64,000 nt of DNA from Atherinomorus stipes (GCA_023101725.1 JALJCO010001239.1:1-64000); one strand, 5' to 3'; counted from the stretch's first letter, positions 23,646-35,750 are shown. A program made the numbers and translations. The notes: generated by a model from the sequence alone, not told the origin.

Positions 23646-24216
23646 CGGACTCGTCGCCTGATTCTAAACCGAGGATACCCCGTCCCCCCCCCCCAAAAAC
23701 CCCAACAGGAACTCATCAGACTGATAGAATCTCACCCCGTCGCTCCCTGCTGTGTTGAGTGAAAATTAAACACTAGATTTGCTTCTTTCTTCTTCTTTTG
23801 TACTGCAGACAAAACCAACCTGTTGTGGTGAATTAACTTTTCAGCATGATATCGAAGTTTCCCTCAAACCACCTGATGCATGCTGAACGTTCATCATGTC
23901 GTTTCAGGGGTTAAATCTGCACCTGTGATTAATGAACTACTTAGTTTTAATGTCCATAACTCTGAAATCTGAAACTGTGACAGAATTACATTTAGATGTC
24001 TGAATAATTTATTAAAAAAATAAACTGATGTTTTGTCTGGCCTTTAAATTCCTGCTTTGCCCGGAAGTTTTGATCCGACATCAGTGCAGCCAGTCTACAA
24101 TCAGTGATGAACTTTTGCACAATAAAAACACAATAATTGGTTGTAGAGCTGAAAGAGTTGTTTAATGGGAACAGCAGCAGGTATATACAAAGAAGCAGAA
24201 TCAGAGGATGTACTGA
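23646..24216. terminator. tecr 3' UTR and tecr-ndufb7 convergent spacer
   Basis: Poly(A) candidates for tecr are ATTAAA at 23765-23770 and AATAAA at 24019-24024. For ndufb7 on the minus strand, ATTAAA at 24161-24166 lies about 50 nt past its stop. The two genes converge within about 570 bp, so their 3' ends may be close or overlap. Nothing else is seen. Confidence 0.55.
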
Positions 24217-24298
24217 TCATGCAGCCTGAGCCTCGATCCTCTTCTTCCTCAGCTGGAGCCTCCTCTCCCTCTCGTACTCCTTCATACGCATCACATAG
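24217..24298 (-). CDS. ndufb7: ndufb7 exon 3 (last)
   Basis: 82 nt, encodes [20 protein letters not shown] then RIEAQAA and a TGA stop. Acceptor TTGCAG. Highly charged helical C-terminus. Confidence 0.92.
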
Positions 24299-27200
24299 CT
24301 GCAAGAAAAAATATTTTATCACTGGACATGTTTAAACTGATCGTAGGGCTGTGTAAAAAAGTCCAACTCTGTTAGGAGCAAATCAATATGTCCAAAGATT
24401 AGGAATGCACAATATTGGAATTTTGGCCGATATCAGATATGCTGATATTTTAAAACTCATATGGCCGATATCAAAGCTGAAATCATGTTATCCGTTTCTG
24501 ACACTTTGAAAAATTGGGGTGCAAAAAAATTGATACTCTGAAATATCACAATATTATCATATGCCAATATCAAATCGATATTTTAAAATGCGGTATCTAT
24601 CTAACTTACTTACAAAATCTCACAAGATTTTGTAAGTAAGTGAAATAGATACCGCATTTTTTAATCCTTCCGTTAAAAGATTTGGTAACAGAAGGATGAA
24701 ATATCGCGAGATCTAATTAGTAAAATAGATCGATACCGTGTTTTTAAATGTCAATATGATATCAGCATATGAAATCGTGGAATTTTTGCAAATTCTCGTT
24801 TAGATTTCATAACAGAACGATGAAACATTGCGAGATTTTGTTTGTAAAACATGTTTTTAAATGGCAATATGATATCGGCATATTAAAATATTGCGATATT
24901 TTAGTGTATCAATATTTTTTCCCAAACCCTAGTCTTAAGAATTTTTAAATTAAATGACATTTCTTTATCATTTTTAGTCAGTATTATTGAGTCATTGTGG
25001 GAGGTCCGAAGAGCCAGTTGTGGCTGTGGACCCGCAGGTTGCAGACCTCTGGTGTAGCGTGTGTTGCTGTGTAAAATGGTTTTACTGATGGAAATACGTC
25101 AATCATCTCTATCCAGCAGCTCCATACTGGTAAAACAAACCAGTGTGTTTGCACAGATCACTGCTGATGCAAGAACTCAACATGAAGCAGACTCCATACT
25201 TACTCCTGGTGTTCACAGTAGTCCCAGTCATGTCTCTCATGCTTGCAAGCCAGGAAGTTGGGCCAGTTGTCCCTCTTACACTTCATGAGTTTCAGAAGGT
25301 GGTGGGCACAGTAGTCCCTCTGCTCTACGGGCAGCTGGGCCAAGTTCATCTGCTCCTGCGTCGCGATCATCTCTGATGAAGACAAACAGATTTTAGCCAA
25401 GTTTCTCCTCTAAGTATCAGTCTAGAATGAAAAAAAATCCAAGTTTATTTATCTTTATACTAAATACAAATCTATGAACAAACAAACATTCATTTACATT
25501 AAAATTATGGGGGGGGATAGCCTATAAACACAAGCTTGACCCTGATATCCTTCATTCAAACATTAATAATCAGCACTGTCTTTGTAATAGAACAAGAACA
25601 TAACAATAAGAAAATGTTAACTTTATCATTCGTCACACCAAAGATAACCTCAAACATTCATTTACAAACAATTGTTTGAATTGTGTGCAGTTTTTTCTTT
25701 TTGCAAACACACTGATGTACACAAATGATAAATATTCTGCCCACTAGTGATGCACCGATCAGGATTTTGGGGGCCAATCACCAAAAGCAGTATCTGCCGA
25801 TCCCGATAACAGCACCAAATCCATAAATTCTCCAATATTATTGTCTCATGTACATAACATGGACATTATGTTATTAAGTATAACAATTAGGAGATGGGAA
25901 ATTATCGTGAATTGACCTGTTTTATTGCAGGCAATCTGCAATATTTCACTCTCTTGGAGACGACTTGGACTCAGTTTACATAGAGGAAGTGAAGCTGACT
26001 AGTTTAAGCTTTCTTGTGGCAATAATTATGTGTACAACACGACATGTGCAGCACACCACACAGACTACAGTAAACATTTCACTCTCTAGAGTTGGTACAA
26101 GTTGTAAATGATAAACTCGCTTTTTCCTGTGGAAAAATGAATTAAATCTTAAAATAAAAAATAGATTATGTACATAACACACATGTGCACTATAATAAAC
26201 ATTTCACTCTCTAGAGGCTCTTTCTCAGACACACTGTTTAGAGTTTACCTACAAGCTTTTAGTGGAAAAATCACAAAATATGTTAAATGAGAATAAGAAC
26301 AGCGACTTATGTGCAACTGCAACAAACTTGGAGCTGATACTGCAGCTTTTCTGTAAGAAAAAAAACTCTTAAGTGTAGCATAAACATGCTGTAGCCAAAA
26401 TAATGTAATAAAATTATGATTTTATTGGTGAGCTTACTTCTGATTAAGCAGCATGAATGGCAGAGCCTTGTGCGTCAGGAGCGCCTGATGTGGGGGGGGG
26501 GATGTATGAACCTGGTTGTTTTCCTTGTCTGTCTCTCTGTATAATCACAGATGAAACTGAGCAGCTTTGCTCCACAAGGCCAGAAAACGACGTTGTCGAG
26601 CGTTTCTGTGCCGTGTGAGGATTCATCAGATTGTTCAGAGGTGTTCTGAGTTTGGTGAGTTTCACCGTTTATGAGGAGCTGCGCGTCTGACCGGTCCAGT
26701 TTAACAACCTGCAGTCCTGCATCGGGACGCCATTACAAGCCCATTAAACCCCGTCGGGACAGCAGATCATCAACCTGCCGTTTGGAAACCGGGACTGGAC
26801 GCAGATCATAGTTTATCCTCCACTGTCTCCGTGGAGTGAAGAGATTCACCGGCGTCTCCTCTGTATTTCCTGCGCCTGCTGCACGTCAGGCGCAACAAAC
26901 GCTGAAGTTACTGTAAACGTGATCGGATCGGCTAGCTTGGATCTATTTTGAGGACTCTGATCAAAACCGATAGGGGCACTATCGGCCGATTGCCGATCGA
27001 TCGGTGCATCTCTACTGCCCACATTGTGAGTCGTACTAGTACTGGGCAGTGCCATGCATGGAGAAAGAGTCAGATGTTTACAAAATATAAACATTATCAG
27101 TTTTTTGTGTGTGACACTAAACTACAAAAGTTTCCACAACCAGGTGTCTGCAACCTTTAAAGAGCCATTTTTCCAACAACGCAGTGAAATCAAACTTTAG

Positions 27201-29880
27201 AGCCACAAATGTTCCAGGATGTTTTGAAAAAAGACGAGCCAAGATTGTCAGAAATATCTACAACAGGAAATAACCTTCCACCGATCAGATCAGTTTGATC
27301 GGATTGGCCGATATTTCACTTTTTTTTTCAAATTTTCTGATTGGTCCTTAACTCTTCATGCACTGATCCGATCAATGACGTCATTGTCATTTTGAACCTG
27401 CTCCGGTAAAACTCTCATTTCACCAACCACTTTTTCACACAGGACCATGGAGGTTTAGATTCCCCCCCCCTTACTAATAAAAATCTTCATTTAAAAACTG
27501 CATTTTCTGTTTACTTGTGTCATCTTTGACTCACATTAAAATTTGTTTGATGATCTGAAACATTTAAGTGTGACAAACATGCAAAAAAGTAAGAAATTAG
27601 GAAGGGGACAAAAACTTTTTCACACAGCTGTATATTCCAGCCTACTGTGGTGATACCGACTACATGAGCTAAAGCGGGTTGTTTGTTCTCACGTCGAGGT
27701 TCTTCTGAGGAAACAGTCACTCGATTAGTTTGACCTCTGATATGACGTCATCAGATGTGAGCCCCAACTTCTGAAGCAGCATTACTGCCTTCATTTGCGC
27801 TGTGACTGTAAATAATTTCAGTTATGACAGTTTAAGTTGGGCTGTTACTTTGCCACTGGCTCAGATTATTTTGTTTGTCCTGATTAAACCTGAATGCTCA
27901 TTAGAGCTTATTGATGTTTAACCTTTTCATCTCAGTTCAGGACAAATAATGGAAACAAAAATCCTTTTTATGATACTCAGTAAAATGTATAAATACGGGT
28001 AAACGAGCTGTTTAAATAGATACATTTGCTTCCTCACATGATCGGATCGGTGATCGGTGTTGGGCCCCAAAAATCCTGATCGTGTAAAGCCTAGAAATTT
28101 GCTGCAATTTTTAAAGAGCCACAAGTTTATTTCAATTTTTAGGTTTTAAAATAAAAAAAAAGAAAAGAAATAAAATATAAAATTAAAATAAAAAAAACAG
28201 ATCTTTTGCAAAAAGAAGATAGATGCATGTGCTTCTAGATGTAGATATTTGTTGAATATCATGTTTTTTTAAAGGCCCATAATTTACATGTTATCTGAAA
28301 CGTACTGCTACTTTCAAGTGTCATTACGTTATGGAAATTAAATTAATTATTCCATGACAAAACTCTGCTAAAATCTGCATTTATTACTATATGTATCAAT
28401 GATGGGCTATATGAACTAAAAAAATGTATCACAATAATTTCTGTTTTTTATCGTGGTAACGATACGCAACAATAAAAAACATCAGCCTAATCATTTGTAT
28501 CATAAATCTATCACTACATTCTGTCTTGAGCCCTAAAATAATACTAAAAGGTACTAAACTACATCAAATAAGTTCAAGTAGTACACCTGTATATTAAAAC
28601 TGTAGTGACACCAAAAAAACAAGTCTGAAATATAAGAACAGATGACATTAATTCAAACAGTGCAAACAGCAAAAATTCTGTAACTATATATGAGTAACGG
28701 TAAATACAACCTGGTAAATTAAATTTATCGTCTTTATCATGAAATGGCAACTCTTGACGATATTTCTTTGATGATATATACAATAACATATCGCCCATCC
28801 ATAATATCTCATTAAGAGCCATTGTGGAAGGTCCAAAAAGCCGCAGGTCGCAGACCCCTGCCCTGAACCCCCGAATGGTTTCAGAAAACTTATGTTGTCA
28901 AAGAAGGCAACATTGGCCCGCATATCTCCATGAAATCTGAAATTCATCAGTTGCGTATCATTATTGCAAATCTAGAATTTTCTGATTTAAAAAAAAAAGG
29001 TTACAAATAAACATGCAGTCGCTCTCAAAATGATTCATACCTTCCAATTAAAACAAAGGCCATATTCACAATTGTAATTCAAATAACAAGAAACTGAATA
29101 AACTAATCATAAATAAAAATGGACAAAAGTATACTTTAAGATACTGCTTTTGAATTGTAGTTGGAAATAATAATAATCATAATAATGATGATGAAAATAA
29201 GCAAAACTGTCCCAGACTCATTAAAGCAGCTTTCCCATGAACATGGACCAACATACCTGTCAACAGGTGCAGACGTCTTTATGAATATTACAGAAAACAC
29301 ATGATTGCAGTGACTGTCTCAAAGTGTTGCTCAACAACATTTAACTTCAAAGCCCCATCATGCTTGTTTACTTGTTTATTTCTTTCAAGCCACAAATCAT
29401 AATCAACGACATGATTTTCACAGAAATTTGATGGATTATTACTTTTGTCGATTTCATTTTATTTAACTGACAGCTGATTTTTTTCCTTCTTTAATTGGAG
29501 GGTATGAATCATTTTGAGGACGACTGCATAAATATACTTTGAGACAATCAGGTGTTTTCTGTAACGTCCAATCAGACGTCTGCACCTGTTCACAGGTATG
29601 TTGGTCCATGTTCATGGGAAAGATGCTCTAATGTGTCCGGGTCAGTTCTGTTTATTTGTTCTTTTGTTTTTTATAATAATTAATTTCAACTACAACTCAA
29701 AAACAATAATTTACTTCCCTAAATTAAGATTTTGTAAATGTTTATTTATTATTAGTTCCTTTAGTTTGTTGTTTGAATTACTATTGTGAATTTCACCTTT
29801 TCTTTAATCGGAGTATGAATAATTTTGAGGACGAATATTACTATATAATTATTAACTTATTGTATATATTAACACTGATG

Positions 29881-29952
<72 letters not shown>

Positions 29953-30205
29953 GCTAAGCTAACAAGCTCGTTCAGGATGACAAAGCTTTCCTGAGCTAAA
30001 CCAGTTTAACCAGTGATGTTTAAGTGTTTGTGTTGTGAACTCCAGTGTGAACCGTGTACTGGTAAACCTCTCTCTCTCTCTCTGAACACCGACCTCTCTC
30101 TTTCCTCTCTTCGAAACCGAGCTGAGGGTCGAACTCAAACTTCTTCGCTGGGTCCGGTTCGGTGTCCGGTTCCGTCACGTACCGCCTGACGAGATGAGCT
30201 CCCAT
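24217..30205 (-). CDS. ndufb7: NADH dehydrogenase [ubiquinone] 1 beta subcomplex subunit 7 (3 exons)
   Basis: NDUFB7 is an accessory subunit of mitochondrial complex I, on the intermembrane-space side of the distal membrane arm. Exons on the minus strand: 30205-30094, 25372-25204, 24298-24217, with GT-AG joins. The sum is 363 nt (120 aa). It begins MGAHLVRRY, the N-myristoylation-type start known for this family, so the ATG at 30205 is preferred over the in-frame ATG at 30223. Exon 2 has the twin CX9C motif ([11 protein letters not shown] and [11 protein letters not shown]) used for Mia40-dependent import. The C-terminus ([20 protein letters not shown]) is shorter than the 137-aa human protein. 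It is convergent with tecr, its neighbour in human too. Confidence 0.95.
24410..24935. mobile_element. GATATTGG-type hAT-like fragment, ndufb7 intron 2
   Basis: Repeated GCCGATATC / GATATCGGC words, inverted about the middle. A near-perfect hairpin (ACTTACTTACAAAATCT / AGATTTTGTAAGTAAGT) is at about 24604-24640. No coding capacity. Confidence 0.45.
25204..25372 (-). CDS. ndufb7: ndufb7 exon 2
   Basis: 169 nt, encodes [20 protein letters not shown] then [20 protein letters not shown] and [16 protein letters not shown]. Both CX9C pairs lie here. Acceptor CATCAG, donor GTAAGT. Confidence 0.95.
25745..27014. mobile_element. hAT-type element with perfect 8-bp target duplication
   Basis: Bounded by TAGTGATGCACCGATCAGG and GATCGATCGGTGCATCTCTA. 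The flanking 8-mers CTGCCCAC (25737-25744) and CTGCCCAC (27015-27022) are identical. Length 1270 bp. No hAT transposase block was recognised inside, so it is non-autonomous. It lies in ndufb7 intron 1. Confidence 0.8.
27142..28863. mobile_element. Nested hAT-like elements, ndufb7 intron 1
   Basis: The outer element runs from CAGGTGTCTGCAACCTTTAA to GGTCGCAGACCCCTG, with inverted subterminal AAGAGCCATT. An inner element, about 27280-28095, has CACCGATCAGATCAG and GATCGGTGTTGGGCC at its ends. Related outer-type ends occur near 4650, 25000 and 54075-54620. Confidence 0.6.
29015..29526. mobile_element. Tc1/mariner-like MITE, copy 3 (complete)
   Basis: Ends CAGTCGCTCTCAAAATGATT and AATCATTTTGAGGACGACTG are inverted and TA-flanked. 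The interior includes CATACCTGTCAACAGGTGCAG. A half copy in opposite orientation follows at about 29530-29845. Confidence 0.7.
29530..29845. mobile_element. Tc1/mariner-like MITE, half copy (inverted)
   Basis: The reverse complement of the first half of the family: AGGTGTTTTCTGTAACGTCC near the start and GAATAATTTTGAGGACG at the end. Confidence 0.6.
29881..29952. repeat. (GATA)n microsatellite
   Basis: About 18 units of GATA in ndufb7 intron 1, 140 bp downstream of exon 1 in the transcript sense. Confidence 0.95.
30094..30205 (-). CDS. ndufb7: ndufb7 exon 1
   Basis: 112 nt, encodes [20 protein letters not shown] then [17 protein letters not shown] plus one base. Donor AGAG|GTCGGT. An in-frame upstream ATG at 30223 would add six residues, but the family start is MGAH. 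Confidence 0.92.
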
Positions 30206-30338
30206 AGCAGCGACGATGCTCACACTCCGCTAGCAAAAACCTTTATCTGCGCTGTCTGCGTATGCTGCTTGTTATAGTAATGTTTGCAGGACTGTTCTCC
30301 GATCTGCCATTCGGTCACCTCCACAGTCCCCTACTTTC

Positions 30339-30360
30339 ACTTCCGTCTGGCACCGGAAGT
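30339..30360. promoter_or_regulatory. Paired ETS (NRF-2/GABP-like) sites upstream of ndufb7
   Basis: ACTTCCG (30339-30345) and ACCGGAAGT (30352-30360) are two ETS cores in opposite orientation, about 140 bp before the ndufb7 start. Closely spaced ETS sites are typical of nuclear genes for respiratory-chain subunits (established for NRF-2/GABP). No TATA box is seen. Confidence 0.55.
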
Positions 30361-30504
30361 AAACAGTCAAGCGGTACTGCAGGGACAGCGCCCCCCTGTG
30401 TTCTGGAGACCAGCAACCAAACGTTCCGCAACGCGGGGCCAATGGTTTTATACATCTACAGCAAATGTAAAGAAATACATTTAAATGGCAAATTAAATTG
30501 AGTC

Positions 30505-30745
30505 TTTACTGGAATCCACTGAAAAAAATTTTAAGTTTGGAACTCTAAAATGTTATTTTTGTAAATCATCGCTGGAAACAACAGAACATTTGTTTTTTTA
30601 ATGCAAGATTGTACGTAATCTTTGGTTAACATCAAACTCTCTTCACTTCGATCCTTGTTCAGTATCCTTGAATAATGTGACTAAAAGATACAGAAAAGAA
30701 AATCTAGAATGCCTTAAAGCTGTTATTGTCAGTACAATGCCATAG
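30505..30745 (+). pseudogene. L1-type LINE C-terminal remnant (zf-RVT-like)
   Basis: The plus-strand frame reads KFGTLKCYFCKSSLETTEHL then an in-frame stop, then CKIVRNLWLTSNSLHFDPCS and KENLECLKAVIVS. The C-x2-C...H-x4-C spacing matches the zinc-binding tail after reverse transcriptase in L1-like fish LINEs. Confidence 0.55.
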
Positions 30746-30973
30746 ATATTAATGTATGACTCTAATAACCAAAATCACTCATCAAGAAAAGCATGAAAAT
30801 GGCTGATATCAGTTCTTAAATGAAACTCTTATGAGCTATTTTTGTGGTTATCATTATATTTGTCCAGACAAATGTAACCAGGCATTAAAATGACCAAGAA
30901 ATATGAGAAAACATCAGAAAACAAGGTGGTCTCTTAATTTTGTCCATGGCTGTATACTGCATATATTTATCTA

Positions 30974-30976
30974 TCT

Positions 30977-31016
<40 letters not shown>

Positions 31017-31200
31017 GTATGTGTACAGTTGCCTTCCAAATTATTCATACCATACAAACAACAAGAAAGTGAAGAAACTAATAACAGGTAATAATTTACA
31101 AAATTAAAGTTTAGTGAAATAAAATGTTTTCTTTTAATTGTGGTTGAAAATAGCATGAAAAAAATCAAACAAACAAAACTGTCCCAGAAACATTAGAGCG
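30974..31200. repeat. (GATA)n tract followed by Tc1-like MITE fragment
   Basis: GATA units at about 30976-31014, then CAGTTGCCTTCCAAATTATT beginning a truncated copy of the Tc1-like MITE family to about 31200. Confidence 0.6.
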
Positions 31201-31692
31201 TAATTATAAAAAAAATATTTGAACTCTGGCACCTAAAATAAAAGAATTGCAATTTAATATTTTATATAAAGTCTATTTAACTAGACAACACATTACATTA
31301 AAATGAAAAAGGAAATGTTGATGGTTGTAGATTATGTGGCAGTGAATATGTGGAGCACGCTGCAGTGCAGGGATGTGGTACCGCCCCATTTCACTCCGAC
31401 AACCATCAAATTTAGAACTTTTATTGCAAACTAGTTGACTTTGTGGTGAATAATCTGATTTTGATGGACAAGTTTTGGATTCACAAATGCAGATTTTTTT
31501 GTTTTTTTTAAAGTTCTTTTTTTCCCCCCAAATGATGCAAACTTACTTTTTAAATCTTTGAAACTAATGGAGAATGAGTCAGCTTGCATCTTGTTTACAC
31601 TGACTGAAAAATATTTAAGTCAAATGTTTTCTTTGTCCCTTTTGTTTATTTTTGCATATATGTCCTATTTAATATTTCATATGTTATAAATT

Positions 31693-31695
31693 TGA

Positions 31696-31770
<75 letters not shown>

Positions 31771-31895
31771 ATATAGATAGATAGATAGATAAGAAGATGT
31801 GTGTGTGTGTGTGTGTGTACAGGTGCCTTCAAAATTATTCACACCCTCCAAATTAAGAAAAGGCTAAACTGACAATAGTAATTCAATTTACTATA
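31693..31895. repeat. (CTAT)n/(GATA)n hairpin, (GT)n and MITE fragment
   Basis: About 19 CTAT units meet five GATA units at about 31768-31792, so the single strand can fold. A GT run follows to 31818, then ACAGGTGCCTTCAAAATTAT starts another Tc1-like MITE fragment. Confidence 0.75.
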
Positions 31896-32540
31896 GTCAT
31901 GCATCGGCACACGGAGGTGCTGATGCATGCTTTTATCTCCTGTCGTCTGGACTACTGTAATGCTCTCTGGTCTCCCCAAAAAGTCTATTTCCAATTTACA
32001 AGTACTCCAGAACTCAGCGGCACAAGTACTGGCGGACCAGAGCGCGGGGACACATCACACCAGTTTTAAAATCGCTGCATTGGCTCCCTGTGTGCTTCAG
32101 GATCGATTTTAAGATTCTTTTATTCGTGTCTAAATGTCTTAACGGTCTTGGACCATCTTATTTATCTGATCTGCTTTTATCATATCAACCCTCGCGGACC
32201 CTGAGGTCCTCTGCCAGCAGCCTGTTAGTCATTCCAAGAGTAAGATCCAAAACCCATGGGGAGGCTGCATTCAGCCATTATGGCCCCCGATTGTGGACCA
32301 GCCTGCCGGAGGACATCAGGGCCGCAGAGACTGTTGATATTTTTGAAAGGAGACTCGAGACTCGCTTATGTAATTTAGCATTTATCTGATTTTATTTACT
32401 CTTCTATTCTTATTGTTTCAATATTTCTATTCTTTATTGCTTTTATGAATTATTATTTATTCTACTTTTAAGTATATCATTTTATTAATTACTATGTCCT
32501 CGTACTTTTTTTTTAAATTATTTTTTATTTTAATTAATTC
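31896..32540 (+). pseudogene. LINE C-terminal fragment (+)
   Basis: Frames joined by a shift near 32100 read LQVLQNSAAQVLADQ, then FKILLFVSKCLNGLGPSYLS, EAAFSHYGPRLWTSLPEDIR and AAETVDIFERRLETRL. This is the conserved C-terminus of common fish L2/Jockey-group LINEs. It is followed by the usual T/A-rich 3' region to about 32540. Confidence 0.75.
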
Positions 32541-32666
32541 TTATGTCTTATTGTTAAATACCAAATTTTTATGTATGTTTTTTAGTTATTTTTATAAAAC
32601 GGGTGTTTCTCATTCTTAAATGTGATTGGCCGAGCTGCGTTCCAAGCCCGTGGTAAAACAGACTGT

Positions 32667-33141
32667 TGCTGCGTTCCATTTGAACTCGGAAGTCGGAAAT
32701 TCCCAGTTCCGAGTAGGAAGTTTCAACTGGAACGCCCCCCTGAAGTCGGATTTCCCACTCGGAAAGTCGGACAACTCTCGCAGCTCCGAGTTCAGATTTA
32801 AAGAACTCGCCCTGTGTTAGCAGTTTTAGAAGCTTCTGTAATGTTACATTTATTTACACTTCTTACTCATATTTTGTTGCATAAATCAGTCGTACACGTA
32901 GTATTGGTTTATACAGATCTACGGGAAAGCTGCTGTAGTGTAATTCACATTTTTCATGTCGTATATGTGAACTACAACGCCAGCTGTGCCAACAACGGCT
33001 AATAACAATAGCCTTAGCAAGCATGTTGTTTTGCTAGGTTGCTAACTGGTTTTCCGACCAGTGAGCTGGAACGCAAGTTGGTTGGGTGTGACGTCACCCC
33101 CAGTTCCCACTTCCCAGTTCCGACGTTAATGGAACGCAGCA
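32667..33141. mobile_element. MITE with TGCTGCGTTCCA ends
   Basis: Starts TGCTGCGTTCCATTTGAACT and ends CGTTAATGGAACGCAGCA, inverted. Subterminal AGTTCCGA and TCGGAAGT words pair as well. About 475 bp, non-coding. Confidence 0.65.
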
Positions 33142-33570
33142 TGTAACCCACATGTAGATCCGGCAGACCGCAGCACAAAATATCCCTGCGCCAGCATAAA
33201 CAGATGTTGCGTTGCTAAGGAACCAACTGCTCTCGTTGGACTCGTTGGATTACATTTGTTTTAAGACTTTTGTAGACTTTGTGGTGGATTTTGATATTCC
33301 CGGTGTCCTGAACCTGGATGAGGGGTGGAAGATGACAGCGCAGATTTCACCGCGGACATGTTGCCTTATTTGCAAAGCAGCCGTTATATCTGCACAAAAA
33401 CACCTGGCGCCAAACGCACACCACCGTTTCTCCAAACATTATTTTATTTATTTATTTTTTTTTACTTGTCCTGTCTAGCATCGAAGCAAGCAGAATGGAA
33501 ATCTGATTGCTTTATTCTGTTGAACAGTTTTGCTTTACCAAGCGGAGCTTTATGAACATAAGGCTCCGCT
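33142..33570. other. Unassigned spacer
   Basis: No gene or clear repeat boundary is recognised. Short open frames exist on both strands without any conserved block. Confidence 0.3.
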
Positions 33571-35750
33571 TGATATCATGTTTATTCATTTTATTTCTTT
33601 AATTAAACATTTGTCTATTACACCATTCCATTTCATACTGCTGGGCCTGACAAGGGAGAAATGAAAGTTAACAGAGGTAATGATAGAAAGTGAAACAGAG
33701 AGAAAGGAGTAAGGAAGAGGAAGAGAGAGAGGAGAGAAAACATAAATCCACTTACACAGTTCACTGGTACATCTGTACAGCAATTCCTAAACAACATTCC
33801 AAGGTCTCTGTCGGAAAACAAAACAAGCAATCCCCTACAGGAGGACCTGCAGGTGGCTTAAATATCCTCAGATCATACAAACACACGCAGAACTACGCAG
33901 AGAAGAGGTACAACCAAGTCAGCGCAATGGGAAGCAGTGTCACAGTGTCAACATGCATAATAAAGGGTGCTCCGTGGTGATACAGTCATGCAGATGCAGC
34001 CTCGTCTCTGCAAGGAGGAGGAAGCCCGCAAAGCTCACGACCCAGGTCCCCAGCAGCCACCCAGAGGCCCAGATCCCAGCTACCCCCCCCCCCCCCCCCC
34101 GAAGAGCGGACATGCATCCCCCAGAGGGCGGCAAAAGGCGGCCCCAGCCAGAGCCCCTCGTGGTCTGGGGGCCCAGGCCCCAGCGGACCAAGACCAGCAG
34201 CTGCCGACCCCACCGGGCGCCCCCCGGAGCGGAGACAGCAATGGGCCCAGGGCCCAAGCGCCCAGGAGCAGCCCCCCCCCCCCCCCCCCCCCGACCCGGG
34301 CGGCCCAACTGAAACCCAGGAGGACCGGACCCCCCCAGACGACACCCCCCCAGGGCAGGCCAGCCCCCACCCCAACGTCCCTGCCCCACACACCTGACAC
34401 CAGGGCGCCACCACCTCTACCACCCCCTACCCCGCCACCACGCTCACACACACACTTCCCACCCACCTACCCCAACACTAGGGCTGAAAGATATACCGTC
34501 ACCGCCCCCACATCGAGACACAGGCACCCAAGACATCAATACCGCAAGAGCAACCACATACAAGATACAGATCCCCCCCGCGCCCGCCCCGCATACAAAG
34601 CCCCGGAAGCCACAAACAAAACCGCACCCCCCACCAAAGCGCCCGGCCCCCAACCAACCCGCAGCCACACCGCACCACACCGACACCGAGATGCCCGGCA
34701 CGAACACCGAGATACGAAACTTCGCCCACACCGCCCAGCCCTACCCAACACCTCCATGTACCCCCCACACACACACATACACCCACCCACTCCGCTCTCC
34801 GACCTTACATACCCACACTCACTCCTCCCTCCACCCCCAACACTCTCCCTCCCTCTACCGTCCCCACCTACCCCCACCTCCTCATACCCTCTAACACACA
34901 CATGCACTCCCCCCACATAACTGCACCAACCCCTCCCTACCCCCCACACATACGCCCCCACCTCCCTATACCCCCAATACCCCATACAGTCCCCCCTTAC
35001 ATGTCCAGCCCCGCCCATCCCTCTGACCTATCACACTCCCACCCTTCCTTCCTTCAGCCCCTCACGACCATCCCTACTAGACACTCACGAGCATGCCACT
35101 CCTTCCTCCATCCCCCCTTTCCTCCAACCACTTACCCACATCTCCTCCCTCTTCCAGCCCAAGTTCCTCCCTCCCACATTTCCTCTTTCACACTCTCATT
35201 CATTATTCTCACATACCCACCTCTCTCTTGCCCATGCCCTCGTGCCTCCTGAGTGGTAGCTCGGGCCGGGGAAGTAGCCGCGAGCTCCAAGCCCCCAACA
35301 CGTCGTCCCCCCCCCCCCCCCCCCCCCCCCCCCACGCACCCTCCCCAAAACCCTACGTGTGTGTGTGTGAGGTAGAGCAGGGGGAGGGAGAGGTCTTGGG
35401 AAAGGAGACCGGTGGGGTATGAATTCCCCCCCTGGAAGAAGAGACGTTACCGGCATTAGGTACCCCTGCCTCCCGGGATCCCCCCAGGGCAGAAGGGGGC
35501 AGGCGTAGCCGTCCTCACGGCCAGGCGACCGGCGTTCACCACAGAGGGGCCAGCCTCGGCCCCTGGGGGCGCTCGACCACCACAGGCCAGGGAGGGGGGA
35601 AAAGGGACGGGAGCGGAAAGGGTCGGCGGAGGGGCCAGAGTCACCGGCCCAACATCCCCAGGCCCCGCAAACTCCCCAAGAGGCACGCAGAGCTGCTTTT
35701 TTTTTTTTTTTTTTCCAAACATTATTTTTACAGCACAATTAATGGAAGTA
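33571..35750. repeat. C-rich low-complexity block with poly-C runs
   Basis: From about 34020 to 35345 the plus strand is extremely C-rich and G-poor in its second half. It has runs of 18 (34083-34100), 21 (34272-34292) and 27 C (35307-35333), CCACAC words, then a GC-rich stretch to 35690 and a T-run. The long open frames over it (up to about 317 codons, Pro-rich one way, Gly-rich the other) follow from composition. Part of it, read on the minus strand, resembles the G-rich 3' region of a fish LINE (compare 38550-38770). Confidence 0.5.

Noticed and set aside
30206..30223. Upstream in-frame ATG of ndufb7 ([10 protein letters not shown])
   Set aside because: The family starts at MGAHLVRRY with a glycine for N-myristoylation, so the second ATG is preferred.
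33967..34920. 317-codon proline-rich open frame and the glycine-rich frames opposite it
   Set aside because: Open only because C-rich DNA lacks stops. It contains poly-C runs, no conserved block, and all frames are similarly open.
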